From Methanocaldococcus vulcanius M7 (GTDB lineage: Archaea; AGJL01; Methanococci; Methanococcales; Methanocaldococcaceae): a stretch of 64,000 nt of DNA. The position numbers were made by a program, and so were the translations under genes. The stretch covers positions 1,116,001 to 1,180,000 of the forward strand of contig NC_013407.1 of the NCBI RefSeq assembly GCF_000024625.1, in the 5' to 3' direction. The first letter of the stretch is position 1. Each line of letters opens with the position of its first letter. The notes under the pieces are model-generated. The model was not told the origin of the DNA. It was given only the letters and a program-made list of their open reading frames with translations, and searched no databases. This document shows positions 47,158 to 57,460 of this stretch, one piece after another.

Positions 47158-48510
47158 ATGAAGCCAAAAATCTCAATAATTGGAGGAACGGATGGTTTGG
47201 GAAAATGGTTCGCAAGATACTTAAAAAATAAGGGATTTGACGTAATAGTTAGCGGTAGGGATATAGAAAAAGGAAAAAATGTAGAGAAAGAACTTGGAGT
47301 TAAATTCACAAATAACAACATAAAAGCAGCACAAGAAGGAGATGTGGTAATAATCGCAGTGCCAATCAACGTAACTGAGAGGGTTATAAAAGAAGTAGCC
47401 CCCCATGTAAAGGAGGGATCTCTATTAATGGATATAACTTCAATAAAAGAAATTCCCGCCAAAACTATGGAAAAATATGCTAAGAAAGGAGTCGTAGTGA
47501 TCCCAACTCATCCCATGTTCGGCCCATCCACACCATCTCTACTGAGGCAGGTTGTTATACTAACACCAAGTGAAGAACACAAAAAAAGCGAATGGTTTAA
47601 AAAGGTATATAATTTTTTAAAAGAAGAAGGAGCGAAAGTAATAATCATTCCCCCAGATAAACATGATAGAATTATGGGAATAGTGCAAGGATTAACACAT
47701 TATGCTTTTATTTCATTGGGCGCTACGTTAAAAGAATTAAATGTAGATATAAAAGAGTCGAGAAAATTTGCCTCTCCAATATACGAGTTGATGATCTCAA
47801 TAATCGGAAGGATAATAGGCCAGAATCCCTATCTTTATGCAGATATTCAAATGTTTAATCCAAAAATATCGGAGATACACGAAACATTTATAGATCAGTG
47901 CCAAAAAATCAGTGAGATTGTAAAAAACAAAGATAGAGAGGCATTTGTTAAGATTATGAAAGAGGCCTCGAAACATTTCGGAAGCGAAGCAAAAAGAGGA
48001 GCTTACTATTCCGATAAGGCGGTCTTTGCATTAACATCCGAAATCGAAAATCTAAATAAGTTAATTGGAAAGGAGATAGCAGTAAAAAACATCAACTCCA
48101 ACAAAATACACTTTGGGATATTAAAAAGCATAGATGATGATTATTTAACCCTCGAAAAAAATGGAAATGAACAAAAATTCAATATACTCAGAGTTGATGT
48201 GTTTTCAGGTGAGGAACTTGAAAAATTAAAAAGGAAACACCTTAAAAGAAAGCATATTGATATATCTATTCTCTTCAAAAGAGATGTTGATGAAAATATA
48301 ATCTTAAAATTGTTAAAAGATCTATTTGATATTGATATTGTGGACATATACGAAGGGAAAAATATAGAAAAGGGATACAAGAGCATAACTTTCAGAATCT
48401 ATGGATACAATAAAAAAGAATTAAAAGATAAAGAGGAAGAATTTTTAAGAATTATTAAAAATATTGGTGGAAAAGAAAGATTCAGCAAAATAAAAAAATT
48501 AAAAAATTAA
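47158..48510 (+). CDS. tyrA: Prephenate dehydrogenase with C-terminal Lsm-like and ferredoxin-fold regions
   Basis: 450 residues. The N-terminal half is a TyrA dehydrogenase: ISIIGGTDGLGKWFARYL (NAD loop), AVPINVTERVIKEV, DITSIKEIP, THPMFGPSTPSL and VQGLTHYAFISLG. It oxidises prephenate to 4-hydroxyphenylpyruvate for tyrosine. From about 300 there is an Lsm-like beta segment (LIGKEIAVKNINSNKIHFGILKSI) and a final FDX-ACB-like alpha/beta region (360-450), as also in the M. jannaschii protein. These extra parts may bind ligand or subunits. The ribosome binding site is GAGGTTGA. Confidence 0.9.
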   Translation: MKPKISIIGGTDGLGKWFARYLKNKGFDVIVSGRDIEKGKNVEKELGVKFTNNNIKAAQEGDVVIIAVPINVTERVIKEVAPHVKEGSLLMDITSIKEIPAKTMEKYAKKGVVVIPTHPMFGPSTPSLLRQVVILTPSEEHKKSEWFKKVYNFLKEEGAKVIIIPPDKHDRIMGIVQGLTHYAFISLGATLKELNVDIKESRKFASPIYELMISIIGRIIGQNPYLYADIQMFNPKISEIHETFIDQCQKISEIVKNKDREAFVKIMKEASKHFGSEAKRGAYYSDKAVFALTSEIENLNKLIGKEIAVKNINSNKIHFGILKSIDDDYLTLEKNGNEQKFNILRVDVFSGEELEKLKRKHLKRKHIDISILFKRDVDENIILKLLKDLFDIDIVDIYEGKNIEKGYKSITFRIYGYNKKELKDKEEEFLRIIKNIGGKERFSKIKKLKN

Positions 48511-48625
48511 AATGTAAATATGGACAATCAAAAATAAAGAACATACAAAAATAGAAATAATATCAAAAATAACTATATAAAATAACCATCAAAAGAGTTA
48601 GTATAAAACCTAAGGAGGAACTATT

Positions 48626-49195
48626 ATGCTTCCTAAAAGAATAGATATAATAAAAAAGATCGTTGATAATGTTGGAGATAATGAAATAATTGTTAGCAAT
48701 ATTGGTTTTCCTTCAAAGGAACTTTATTTTTTAAAAGATAGGGATAGAAATTTTTATATGTTGGGTTCTATGGGATTGGCCTCGTCTATTGGATTAGGCA
48801 TTTCATTAAACTGCGAGGATAAAGTTGTGGTAATAGATGGGGATGGATCGGTTTTAATGAACCTTGGATCTCTCTCAACAATAGGAAACACATCTCCAAA
48901 AAATTATATTTTGGTTATAATCGATAACTCCGCTTATGGATCAACTGGAAATCAAAAAACCCATACAGAAAAAAATACTAACTTAGAAAAAATAGCGAAA
49001 GGTTGTGGATTGGACTCAATAACGGTAGAAAGTTTAGACGACTTTGAAAAAGAATTTAAAAAAGCGTTAAAAGAAGATATATGTAAGGTAATTATTGCAA
49101 AAACAATTCCATATAATGAAAAGTGCCCTAACATCGAAATTCCACCAGTAGTTTTAAAATATAGATTTAAAACTTCTTTAAAAAATAAAAAATAA
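48626..49195 (+). CDS. comE: Sulfopyruvate decarboxylase, beta subunit
   Basis: 189 residues. The thiamine diphosphate motif VVVIDGDGSVLMNLGSLSTI ending with IDNSAYGSTGNQ is complete. With ComD it decarboxylates sulfopyruvate to sulfoacetaldehyde in coenzyme M synthesis. The C-terminal part (CKVIIAKTIP, NIEIPPVVLKYRF) matches the family. comD is not in the window. The start has AAGGAGGAAC upstream. Confidence 0.93.
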   Translation: MLPKRIDIIKKIVDNVGDNEIIVSNIGFPSKELYFLKDRDRNFYMLGSMGLASSIGLGISLNCEDKVVVIDGDGSVLMNLGSLSTIGNTSPKNYILVIIDNSAYGSTGNQKTHTEKNTNLEKIAKGCGLDSITVESLDDFEKEFKKALKEDICKVIIAKTIPYNEKCPNIEIPPVVLKYRFKTSLKNKK

Positions 49196-49237
49196 AAATA
49201 ATTAAAAGATGAAAATAAAAAAGCAGATAAAATGATC

Positions 49238-49879
<642 letters not shown>

Positions 49880-50102
49880 TTATTTTTTTAGCCAGTGATA
49901 AAATAAATTCTTAACACTATCAATAAGTATTTAGTGAATTAGTGGGGCTTAAAAATAGAAAAAAGATGAAAATCTAAATTAGAAGCATTCCAAAAATTTG
50001 ATTATACTATACAATAAATGTTATAAAATAATAAAATAAAATATATATAATAGAAACAGTGAAAAACAAACTTAAAAATAAAAGTAGACGGAGGAAGAAA
50101 AA

Positions 50103-50597
50103 ATGATAAGAGGAAGGGTCTGGAAATTTGGAGATAACGTAGATACTGATGCCATACTACCCGCAAGATACCTTGTTTACACAAAACCTGAAGAACTGGC
50201 ACAGTTTGTTATGACAGGAGCAGATCCCGAGTTTCCAAAAAAAGTTAAAAGAGGAGATATAATCGTTGGAGGAAAAAACTTCGGTTGTGGTTCAAGTAGA
50301 GAACATGCTCCGTTAGGTTTAAAAGGAGCAGGAATCAGTTGTGTAATCGCTGAGAGTTTTGCAAGAATCTTTTACAGAAACTCTATAAATGTCGGTTTGC
50401 CATTAATAGAGTGTAAAGATATTACTAAAAAAGTTAACGAAGGGGATGAATTAGAAGTTAACTTAGAAACAGGAGAGATAAAAAACCTAACAACAGGAGA
50501 GGTTTTTAAAGGGCAAAAATTACCAAGTTTCATGATGGAAATATTAGAAGCAGGAGGATTAATGCCTTATCTCAAAAAGAAAATGGCAAAATGTTAA
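50103..50597 (+). CDS. leuD: 3-isopropylmalate / citramalate isomerase small subunit
   Basis: 164 residues. The small-subunit swivel domain has [35 protein letters not shown] and [23 protein letters not shown]. The YLVY loop fits isopropylmalate isomerases, while homoaconitase small subunits in methanogens have YLRT, so leucine and isoleucine synthesis is preferred. The large subunit is not adjacent. The ribosome binding site is GGAGGAAG. Confidence 0.88.
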   Translation: MIRGRVWKFGDNVDTDAILPARYLVYTKPEELAQFVMTGADPEFPKKVKRGDIIVGGKNFGCGSSREHAPLGLKGAGISCVIAESFARIFYRNSINVGLPLIECKDITKKVNEGDELEVNLETGEIKNLTTGEVFKGQKLPSFMMEILEAGGLMPYLKKKMAKC

Positions 50598-50685
50598 ATT
50601 TAATATATTAAAATCTCCTATAAAAAATTAAAAAATTATTTTGATTATTTTATTGATTTTATTTGATCTTATTTTTTCTCATTGT

Positions 50686-52086
50686 TTACTTTTTCTTTTT
50701 TGGTTCTTCTTTCGTTATTACAATTTTCTCCGCCTTAATAACTGCATTATAGAGTACTATTTTTATCCCTGGAGGTAAACCAGCAAAGGTTCCCGGAAGA
50801 GTCATAGTTGGAACTGCAATATCTCCAACATCCTCTTTTTCTTCCTCAACTTCCTCCTCTATCTCTTCAACAACCTCCTCAGTTTCAGCACCTATTCTTT
50901 CAGCACAAGGATGTCCTTTTTCTTTTAGGAATTTTATTAATTCATCGGTGGTTTTAACCTCCTCCTCAGTTGCAATCTTATCAAACAACCCCTCAGGAAT
51001 CGCATCCTTAACCCTCTCCTTCAACTCCTTTGGCAACCAAACAATCCTCTCCCAACCACCATCACCCTGCAAAAACTTAGGCGACTTCATATAAGAAATA
51101 GAAATACCAACAAACCCAGGAACCTGCTTACCACCACTACACTGCCCTGCCAATGTAGAAAATGGAATTCCCATTGGTGTTTCTCCTTTAAAACCCCTGT
51201 GTGCTATTCCAAATCCATCAACTTCTGGAATGTAAAAGACAATTGCCTCGAAACAACCACAAGACGTGCATGGCTTTTCCAATGCACTGTGAAGTGTTAC
51301 TTCTTCAACACTTCCCTGTGATTTTTCTCTAACAACCTCATTAACTCCACTATATACCCCCAATTTTTCATCCAAACACTCTCCCTTCTTAATCTCAAAT
51401 ATTGGCCCATTAGGATCTATTTTAGCAGCAGCCCTCGCATCTAAATAGTTAATCCCACCACATAAAGCGGGCCTATCTGGGGTTATAACGCATACGTGGG
51501 TTGGAGCGAAACTCTGACACATGATACATCCATAGAAAACATCAACATCCTCTTCATGTAAAGATTTCGTCCTTTCGTCTCTTTTATTATATATTTCTCT
51601 CGCTTTTTCCAGTTCTTCTTTAACTTTATCTGGATCTGTTATCAATAAAATATCACACTTCTCTATAAATGGAAACTCTGCTTTGAATAGTTGTTTTATT
51701 ACTTCTCCTATGTGTTTTAGTCGTAGTCCTTTTTGGTATGCGTCTTTGCTTATTCTGATCCAGACCTGGTCTCTTTGGTTTAGGTGCATTACTCCTTCGA
51801 TGTAGTTGAAGAATTCATGAACTCTCCTTTCTAAAACACCCTCTAAGTCCTCTTCCAAGTTCTCTCCACTAACTCTCACAATAACTGCAAACGGATTTCT
51901 ACTACCCTCCTCCATCTCATCAATATCCTTCCCAATAATCTTAACCTCATCATCAGCATTATCAACAACCCTAACCAACTCAAACCCATAACTCTTCGGA
52001 CCCGCTAACTCAACATACATATCAGGCCCCCTAATCCTCTCACCCTCATTCATCGGCCCAACAGAAACAGGAATCTCTTCAAACAT
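50686..52086 (-). CDS. cdhC: Acetyl-CoA decarbonylase/synthase, beta subunit (A-cluster)
   Basis: 466 residues. It joins a methyl group, CO and CoA into acetyl-CoA. The A-cluster cysteines are in VFYGCIMCQSFAPTHVC and EKPCTSCGCFEAIVF, with PDRPALCGGINYLDARAAAKIDP typical of the family. The C-terminus after about residue 395 is a highly acidic Glu-rich linker followed by a short PTMTLPGTFAGLPPGIK segment. It is the last gene of the minus-strand cdhA-cdhB-ferredoxin-cdhC run. The start follows AAGGTGAAAT. Confidence 0.96.
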   Translation of the reverse strand: MFEEIPVSVGPMNEGERIRGPDMYVELAGPKSYGFELVRVVDNADDEVKIIGKDIDEMEEGSRNPFAVIVRVSGENLEEDLEGVLERRVHEFFNYIEGVMHLNQRDQVWIRISKDAYQKGLRLKHIGEVIKQLFKAEFPFIEKCDILLITDPDKVKEELEKAREIYNKRDERTKSLHEEDVDVFYGCIMCQSFAPTHVCVITPDRPALCGGINYLDARAAAKIDPNGPIFEIKKGECLDEKLGVYSGVNEVVREKSQGSVEEVTLHSALEKPCTSCGCFEAIVFYIPEVDGFGIAHRGFKGETPMGIPFSTLAGQCSGGKQVPGFVGISISYMKSPKFLQGDGGWERIVWLPKELKERVKDAIPEGLFDKIATEEEVKTTDELIKFLKEKGHPCAERIGAETEEVVEEIEEEVEEEKEDVGDIAVPTMTLPGTFAGLPPGIKIVLYNAVIKAEKIVITKEEPKKKK

Positions 52087-52150
52087 TTTATTTCACCTTC
52101 TTATTTTTATTTTCGTTTTTATGAATCTTTTTTTATTATAATTCCCATTT

Positions 52151-52615
52151 TTACTTTATTATTGGTGTTTCTTTTGCTTCTTCTCTCAATATTTTTAAAA
52201 TTTTCTTTCGTTTTTCTTCTTTCATCATATCGAGGGTTTCTTCTGATACGAGCAATAATGCCCTATCTTTGCAGACCTCAATACATGCAGGTGTTATTCT
52301 ATCAGCGTCTAAACAAAGAGTGCATTTGTGGGCTGTTTTATTTTTTATAAAGATTGCACCAATTGGACATGCCAAAGCACACATTCCACAGGCAATACAT
52401 TTTTCTTTACTTACTATTGGAATCCCATCTTTTAGATAAATTGCATCTACGGGGCAGATTTCTTTACATGGGGCGTTTTCGCATTGCATACAAAATATCG
52501 GAATGCCATCTACTTTTCTAATTCTACTTTCTCCATGAATCTTTTTGCAGATGTTTATACAATCGTAGCATTTACTACACTTTTCTGGATTTAAAACCAC
52601 TATTTTTGGATTCAT
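52151..52615 (-). CDS. Four-cluster ferredoxin of the Cdh operon
   Basis: 154 residues with four cysteine groups: CSKCYDCINICK, CMQCENAPCKEICP, CIACGMCALACPIG and CTLCLDADRITPACIEVCK. It is probably the electron carrier for the CO dehydrogenase part of the complex. It starts 3 bp after the cdhB stop, with GAGGGAT as ribosome binding site, and precedes cdhC after 64 bp. It resembles PorE in layout, so the two may share ancestry. Confidence 0.88.
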   Translation of the reverse strand: MNPKIVVLNPEKCSKCYDCINICKKIHGESRIRKVDGIPIFCMQCENAPCKEICPVDAIYLKDGIPIVSKEKCIACGMCALACPIGAIFIKNKTAHKCTLCLDADRITPACIEVCKDRALLLVSEETLDMMKEEKRKKILKILREEAKETPIIK

Positions 52616-52618
52616 TGG

Positions 52619-53059
52619 TTATCCCTCTAACATCTTATTTAAGTAATCCATATACTCATCCTTGCTTAGATTTGGAAATGAATAAAGTGCGTTTGGTTGA
52701 TAATATTTATCAATAGAGATTGTTATTACATTTGAAAACTGTTTTAAGTGAGTTATTGTTTGTGCTAAATAGTAGTAGGTTATTCCAGTAAATAGGGCAA
52801 GATCATGTTCATTTCTTTGTAATAATTTTGTTAACACAACTAAATTAACATCTTCTGGTGTTTTTATCATTTTAATATTGAATTTTTCCCCAAATTTTAT
52901 TATTGCCTCTTTTTCGTCTTCTTCCAAGTTTTCTCCTATTATCAGTATTGGATTTTTTGCTCTTTTTACCATCATTTTAACAAGGGAGGGGGAGGTTATC
53001 TCTGCATGAGCAATATTACTCCCTGCGGTTGGAATATAAGCAGTGAATCTTTCGTCCAT
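52619..53059 (-). CDS. cdhB: CO dehydrogenase / acetyl-CoA synthase, epsilon subunit
   Basis: 146 residues, a Rossmann-like small subunit that binds CdhA and may help FAD-linked electron transfer. The N-terminal TAYIPTAGSNIAHAEITSP and NPILIIGENLEEDEKEAI segments match CdhB. The start has AAGGTGGTATT upstream. It lies between cdhA (29 bp) and the ferredoxin gene (3 bp). Confidence 0.93.
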   Translation of the reverse strand: MDERFTAYIPTAGSNIAHAEITSPSLVKMMVKRAKNPILIIGENLEEDEKEAIIKFGEKFNIKMIKTPEDVNLVVLTKLLQRNEHDLALFTGITYYYLAQTITHLKQFSNVITISIDKYYQPNALYSFPNLSKDEYMDYLNKMLEG

Positions 53060-53088
53060 AATACCACCTTTAATTTAAAAAAGTGTTG

Positions 53089-55407
53089 TTAATAGAGCAC
53101 AGTTGGATCTTGAGGGTATTTATCAAATGGTTTCCAACCCTTTTCTTCTAAATAGGACATTACTTTGTCTTTTATCATGAATGGAATGTCTTTTTCAGTT
53201 CTGACAAATTTTTCTAAGTCAGGAGGCATTCTTCCAAAGTATTTTTCATATACATCTACATAGTGATAGATCTTGTTTGCTCTTCCTTTTGGAGTATCAT
53301 TTGGCCTCATACACAGTTTTGGAATCATACAAATACATTCCTTCATATTTTCGGCAGTGATTATTAGATGTTCTGGAACTGGCTCTATTTCCATCAAGCT
53401 TTCGGTTCTCTTATCTTTAACTGTAAACTTTTCTCCATTGCCTATATACAATCGTCTATACTTTGCACCGTGAGGTCCTAAAATTACCGGAATTCCCCAT
53501 CTGTTAACTCCTGTTGCAATAGCAGCTGCCTTTTGACTCATCGCACCCCAGGCAACTCCCACAGCTCCAACTTTGTTTAATATGTAGTCGGCGACTTCTG
53601 CATAGTTGCCTCTCAGTGGAACTTTTGCAAAGATGTTGGCAATTTTTATTGCAGCCCCTGTGATATGGCAGTTTGAGAGACAGGAACCACAATTTACAAG
53701 TCCTCCTGCTTTAAACTCTCCTGGATATTTTTCATACAGCGTTTTTCCGTCTTTATCTTTCCACATCCCTATTGCCATTGCTGCACAGCCGGTTGCTACA
53801 ACAATGTATTTTCTCTCTAAAAACTCTTTTGCAATCATTGCGACTTCTTCTTCTCCGTTTGGATGGTTTGAACACCCAACCAAAGCAACAACTCCCGGAA
53901 TATCTCCGAAAACGATTGGAGCCCCAACGCTTCTAATTTCAACGTCTTTTATTGGTCCTCTACCTGCCCTCATCTTAAATTTTAAATCTTTGTAGTATGC
54001 CTCCCCAACTTTTGTGGTCATGCTAACTATCGGAAGGTTTCTTTGGCAGATCTCTTCACATCGTCCACAACCATAACATCTTCTATAAAGATCTATAAAT
54101 CCATCAAAGTTTCCTTTTTTAGCCAAGATCATTGCTTCTTTAACTTTAAAGGTATTTGGACAGTTTCTATTACACCATCCGCATTCGGAACACTGTTTTG
54201 CTAACTCTACAATTTCACTTAGATCTGGAAGTGTTTTTCTATCTTTTCGTTCTTTTGCAATTATCTTTGCAATTTCAACTGCAACTTTTCCAACCTTTTC
54301 TTCATCTAAAATTAGGCAAGCTCTTTTTCTCAATAAATAGCCAATAATTTCATCTTCGCTCATGTGGGAAACATCTTCAAGTCCGAGACACATTTTTTCG
54401 TTTGTTGCTATTAAGACAGCTCCTGTTTTTAAAACCTCTTCTAAAATATCAGTTCTTATACACTGCTCATCTACAATAACCACATCTGCGACTCCGCTCC
54501 TAACAAACATCAGTTGTCTTGATAATGGCCCAACAACTTTCGGTTTTTCAGAAACACGCGTTATATCTATTGCCGTGCAACATATTCCACATATTTCAAC
54601 ATCATCTTCTATGCCATTTTCTTCTAAGTATTCTAATATATAGCTTCCAGGAACTACATTGTGGCCTATACACAGAATAACGGGCTTACTTTTGTCAATG
54701 CAACCAAATCCTAAGTCAATTAATGGGGCATCTTCATCTCCTTTTGGCATGTTGTAAGCGACTATTTGAGCAATATCTCCTGCTTCTCTTGCTAAATCAT
54801 CGATCATTCCTGCGTGTAATGCCTTACTTTCAAAATCCAAATAGCTTCCTTCCTGTCCTGTGTGTGCAGCAGATAACAGATGAGTTATCTGTTCTTCACA
54901 ATAATCTAAGATTCTCTCTAAATCTGCAAGAGTTCTGGGTCTTATTCCAGTAACTGTTCTCGCTATTGGTGCTTCAACTTCTATCTCATTACCTAAGTTT
55001 ATTGGATAATCCCTTCCTAAGACCTCGATTAAGTGATGAACTAAGTGTCTACTATGTCCTGCGTGGCAAGATGCCCCTATACAGCAGGCAATTAAGACAA
55101 TTCTTGCCTGTTGGGCTTTGATGTTTAGACCACAAGCCCCCTTTTTTCCTTTACTTAGATCACATTTTCCAAAGGTGCAGAGACAGCACATATCACAGAT
55201 CGGCATGTAGAATGGAGGGTATCTTTCTAAGAGTTTAAAATCCCAATGTCTTAGTGTCGGAATTTTCGGCATTGGAGTGGGACCCATCGGCTCCCAGTCC
55301 TCGTCTTCATCTTCTCCAACTTTTATGGTCATTGATATGTTGGCGTTTTTCATTTTTATTAGTGGAAATAATAGCTTTTTTATGTCTGAATCTGTTCTGT
55401 TTCCCAT
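53089..55407 (-). CDS. cdhA: CO dehydrogenase / acetyl-CoA synthase, alpha subunit (Ni-Fe-S C-cluster)
   Basis: 772 residues from the ATG at 55407 (MGNRTDSDIKK); further in-frame starts at 55413 (ATG) and 55416 (GTG) cannot be excluded, but GTGAT just before 55407 favours it. The N-terminal CDMCCLCTFGKCDLSKGKKGAC holds cysteines of the D and B clusters. The middle shows ferredoxin-type clusters (CSECGWCNRNCP, CYGCGRCEEICQ) unique to the archaeal alpha subunit. CGSCLSNCHI and GCAAMAIG lie near the C-cluster. It interconverts CO2 and CO. A TATA element (about 55472-55480) precedes it. It heads the operon. Confidence 0.95.
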   Translation of the reverse strand: MGNRTDSDIKKLLFPLIKMKNANISMTIKVGEDEDEDWEPMGPTPMPKIPTLRHWDFKLLERYPPFYMPICDMCCLCTFGKCDLSKGKKGACGLNIKAQQARIVLIACCIGASCHAGHSRHLVHHLIEVLGRDYPINLGNEIEVEAPIARTVTGIRPRTLADLERILDYCEEQITHLLSAAHTGQEGSYLDFESKALHAGMIDDLAREAGDIAQIVAYNMPKGDEDAPLIDLGFGCIDKSKPVILCIGHNVVPGSYILEYLEENGIEDDVEICGICCTAIDITRVSEKPKVVGPLSRQLMFVRSGVADVVIVDEQCIRTDILEEVLKTGAVLIATNEKMCLGLEDVSHMSEDEIIGYLLRKRACLILDEEKVGKVAVEIAKIIAKERKDRKTLPDLSEIVELAKQCSECGWCNRNCPNTFKVKEAMILAKKGNFDGFIDLYRRCYGCGRCEEICQRNLPIVSMTTKVGEAYYKDLKFKMRAGRGPIKDVEIRSVGAPIVFGDIPGVVALVGCSNHPNGEEEVAMIAKEFLERKYIVVATGCAAMAIGMWKDKDGKTLYEKYPGEFKAGGLVNCGSCLSNCHITGAAIKIANIFAKVPLRGNYAEVADYILNKVGAVGVAWGAMSQKAAAIATGVNRWGIPVILGPHGAKYRRLYIGNGEKFTVKDKRTESLMEIEPVPEHLIITAENMKECICMIPKLCMRPNDTPKGRANKIYHYVDVYEKYFGRMPPDLEKFVRTEKDIPFMIKDKVMSYLEEKGWKPFDKYPQDPTVLY

Positions 55408-55673
55408 GATCATCACTTCTTAATTGTCATGATTAATCATTATAATTTTAGGTTAAATTTTTAAAACATTAATATATAAACTTTGTTATGATTAAAATCG
55501 AATTTAATATGAAAATAAGGAGTAGGAGTTTTCAATGAAAAAAATTTACGCAAGTTTGTAATAATCTTATTGTAAATTTTAAAAAATGCGAATCGCTATA
55601 TTTAAATTATGTGATTATTATATTAAATATAATCTGTCCATATATTTTAATGACCTTAAATCAATAATAGATT

Positions 55674-56825
55674 TCAAATGATCATATCAAAGATCTGCTC
55701 AGCCACTTTTGAATTTAATTCATAAATGGTTAAAACAACATCTGATATGTTTTTTAAAGTAATCGTCGGCTTAGTGTTTATACATAAGGAATATATCTTT
55801 ATTTCTTTTTTTTCTTTTTCTTTTTTTATCTCATTTAACATATCTAATGGTATTTCACACTCTCCATCTGTTATAAAAACAACATCTCCATTAAATTTTA
55901 ACGCCTCTCTCAATGGTTTTTCAAAATTTGTCCCTCCGCCGTAAAACACTGATGCAAAGTCCAAAACCTCTTTAAAATGTATGTTTTTTTCAAATATCTT
56001 TGTTTCCCTAACACCGTCATCAAATATTATAACAACACATCTCTTCCCTCTCTTTAATGACGCCTCTATTAAACATAAAGAAACGGCCTTTGCCCAGATT
56101 TCTTTATTCCCCCTCATAGATCCACTTAAATCTAAGCATATGACAAAATCTCCATGATTTTTTATATTATCCAATATTTTGTAATTTAATAATTTATTTT
56201 CATTATATCTCCTTAATAAATCAACAAATAACATTTCATCTGTGAAATTTTTATATTCGCAGGATAGTAAGTTTGTTAAACTGTTCCCGCATGTTGTTGA
56301 ATACTTCTCACCTGAGAAATGTTTTATCCTTCTTTTTGCCTTTTTTAAGGAGATCCTTCTAAATGTGCCAAGTAATTTTATGAATTCCTTTAATTTTTTA
56401 TTTTTTAATAATTTTTCAGCAAGTTCTAATTTTTTTGTTGGATCGGTGTAGGATCTATAACCACAACCTGAACCAAAACAACCCAAAGAATATGAAATGT
56501 TCTCCATATAACTCTCTAATTCATCAAATATATCACTTAAATCTTCCTCTCTACTTTTCTCTTTTAATTCTTTAAATTTTTCACAAAAAAACTCAGTGGC
56601 AATTATTGAATAATTCTCATCTAAGGTCGTGATCGTTTTAATATGTTTAAATTTCCTATCATTAATTATTTTTCTGATTATTTCAGAATCATCCAATAAT
56701 TCAACCTCATATTTAAAAAATAGATAGAATATTATCTCGGTATCTTTTTCACTTATATGAAAAGTTATTTTATCCTTACAACGCTCCCATACCATCTTAT
56801 CGTATTTATCATACTTTATTATCAT
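55674..56825 (-). CDS. VWA-domain protein, partner of a MoxR ATPase
   Basis: 383 residues from the ATG at 56825; a GTG at 56834 that overlaps the upstream stop is an alternative. The C-terminal half is a von Willebrand A domain with an intact metal site, VICLDLSGSMRGNKEIW, plus YGGGTNFEKPL and VFITDGECEIP. The N-terminal half is helical, with a Cys-containing segment LGCFGSGCGYRSY. Together with a MoxR ATPase this is a RavA-ViaA/MoxR-VWA arrangement, which elsewhere remodels proteins or inserts metals. The client is unknown. It is the last gene of the minus-strand operon. Confidence 0.85.
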   Translation of the reverse strand: MIIKYDKYDKMVWERCKDKITFHISEKDTEIIFYLFFKYEVELLDDSEIIRKIINDRKFKHIKTITTLDENYSIIATEFFCEKFKELKEKSREEDLSDIFDELESYMENISYSLGCFGSGCGYRSYTDPTKKLELAEKLLKNKKLKEFIKLLGTFRRISLKKAKRRIKHFSGEKYSTTCGNSLTNLLSCEYKNFTDEMLFVDLLRRYNENKLLNYKILDNIKNHGDFVICLDLSGSMRGNKEIWAKAVSLCLIEASLKRGKRCVVIIFDDGVRETKIFEKNIHFKEVLDFASVFYGGGTNFEKPLREALKFNGDVVFITDGECEIPLDMLNEIKKEKEKKEIKIYSLCINTKPTITLKNISDVVLTIYELNSKVAEQIFDMII

Positions 56826-56833
56826 TTCTACCA

Positions 56834-57460
56834 CTATTTTACGAGATTTAAAATGTTTTTTGCCTCTTTTACTCCATATCTTTTTAATATAAGTGGAATA
56901 AACTCATATATTAACATTCTGTTGTATTCAGATAACTCTCTTATAACATACAAGGCATTTTCATTAAAATTTTCAAATAACTTCAATAAAATTGCTTCTT
57001 TGTTTTCTGACTTTTTTATGATTTTTACAAGAGTTTTAGCATAGATTTCATTATTTAGTTTTTTTATAATCTTTGGATAAGCATATATTGTCAATTTTGA
57101 TGGAATATTTGCCAATGCTTCTGCACTTGTAAATTTTATTTCTTCAAACTCGCTATCTAAAAGTTTTATTAAGTAAGGAATATATGTAAACACTAAATCA
57201 GGATATTTAACACCAACTTTCTCAATAATTTTTATACAAAGTATAATAATATCTCTATTTTTTGAATCAAACATATAATGTGGAGATATTATATCTTCAA
57301 ATCCTCTCTCTTTTGTTGATGTCAATAACTCAAAAATATCATCAATAATATTTAGATTTACGATTTCATCAGCATTCATTTTGTATATCTCCATCAATAC
57401 TTTTAATTTTTCCTCTTCTCCATAATTCAACCTCAGTTTCTTTTTATAATTACATTTCAT
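56834..57460 (-). CDS. HEAT-like helical-repeat protein
   Basis: 208 residues, nearly all helical, with repeats of about 35 residues such as DIIILCIKIIEKVGVKYPDLV and EEIKFTSAEALANIPSKL, which look like HEAT or armadillo repeats. This suggests a scaffold or client-binding adaptor between the MoxR and VWA proteins. The start overlaps the MoxR gene by 11 bp, and its stop meets the VWA start. I do not recognise a named family. Confidence 0.7.
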   Translation of the reverse strand: MKCNYKKKLRLNYGEEEKLKVLMEIYKMNADEIVNLNIIDDIFELLTSTKERGFEDIISPHYMFDSKNRDIIILCIKIIEKVGVKYPDLVFTYIPYLIKLLDSEFEEIKFTSAEALANIPSKLTIYAYPKIIKKLNNEIYAKTLVKIIKKSENKEAILLKLFENFNENALYVIRELSEYNRMLIYEFIPLILKRYGVKEAKNILNLVK

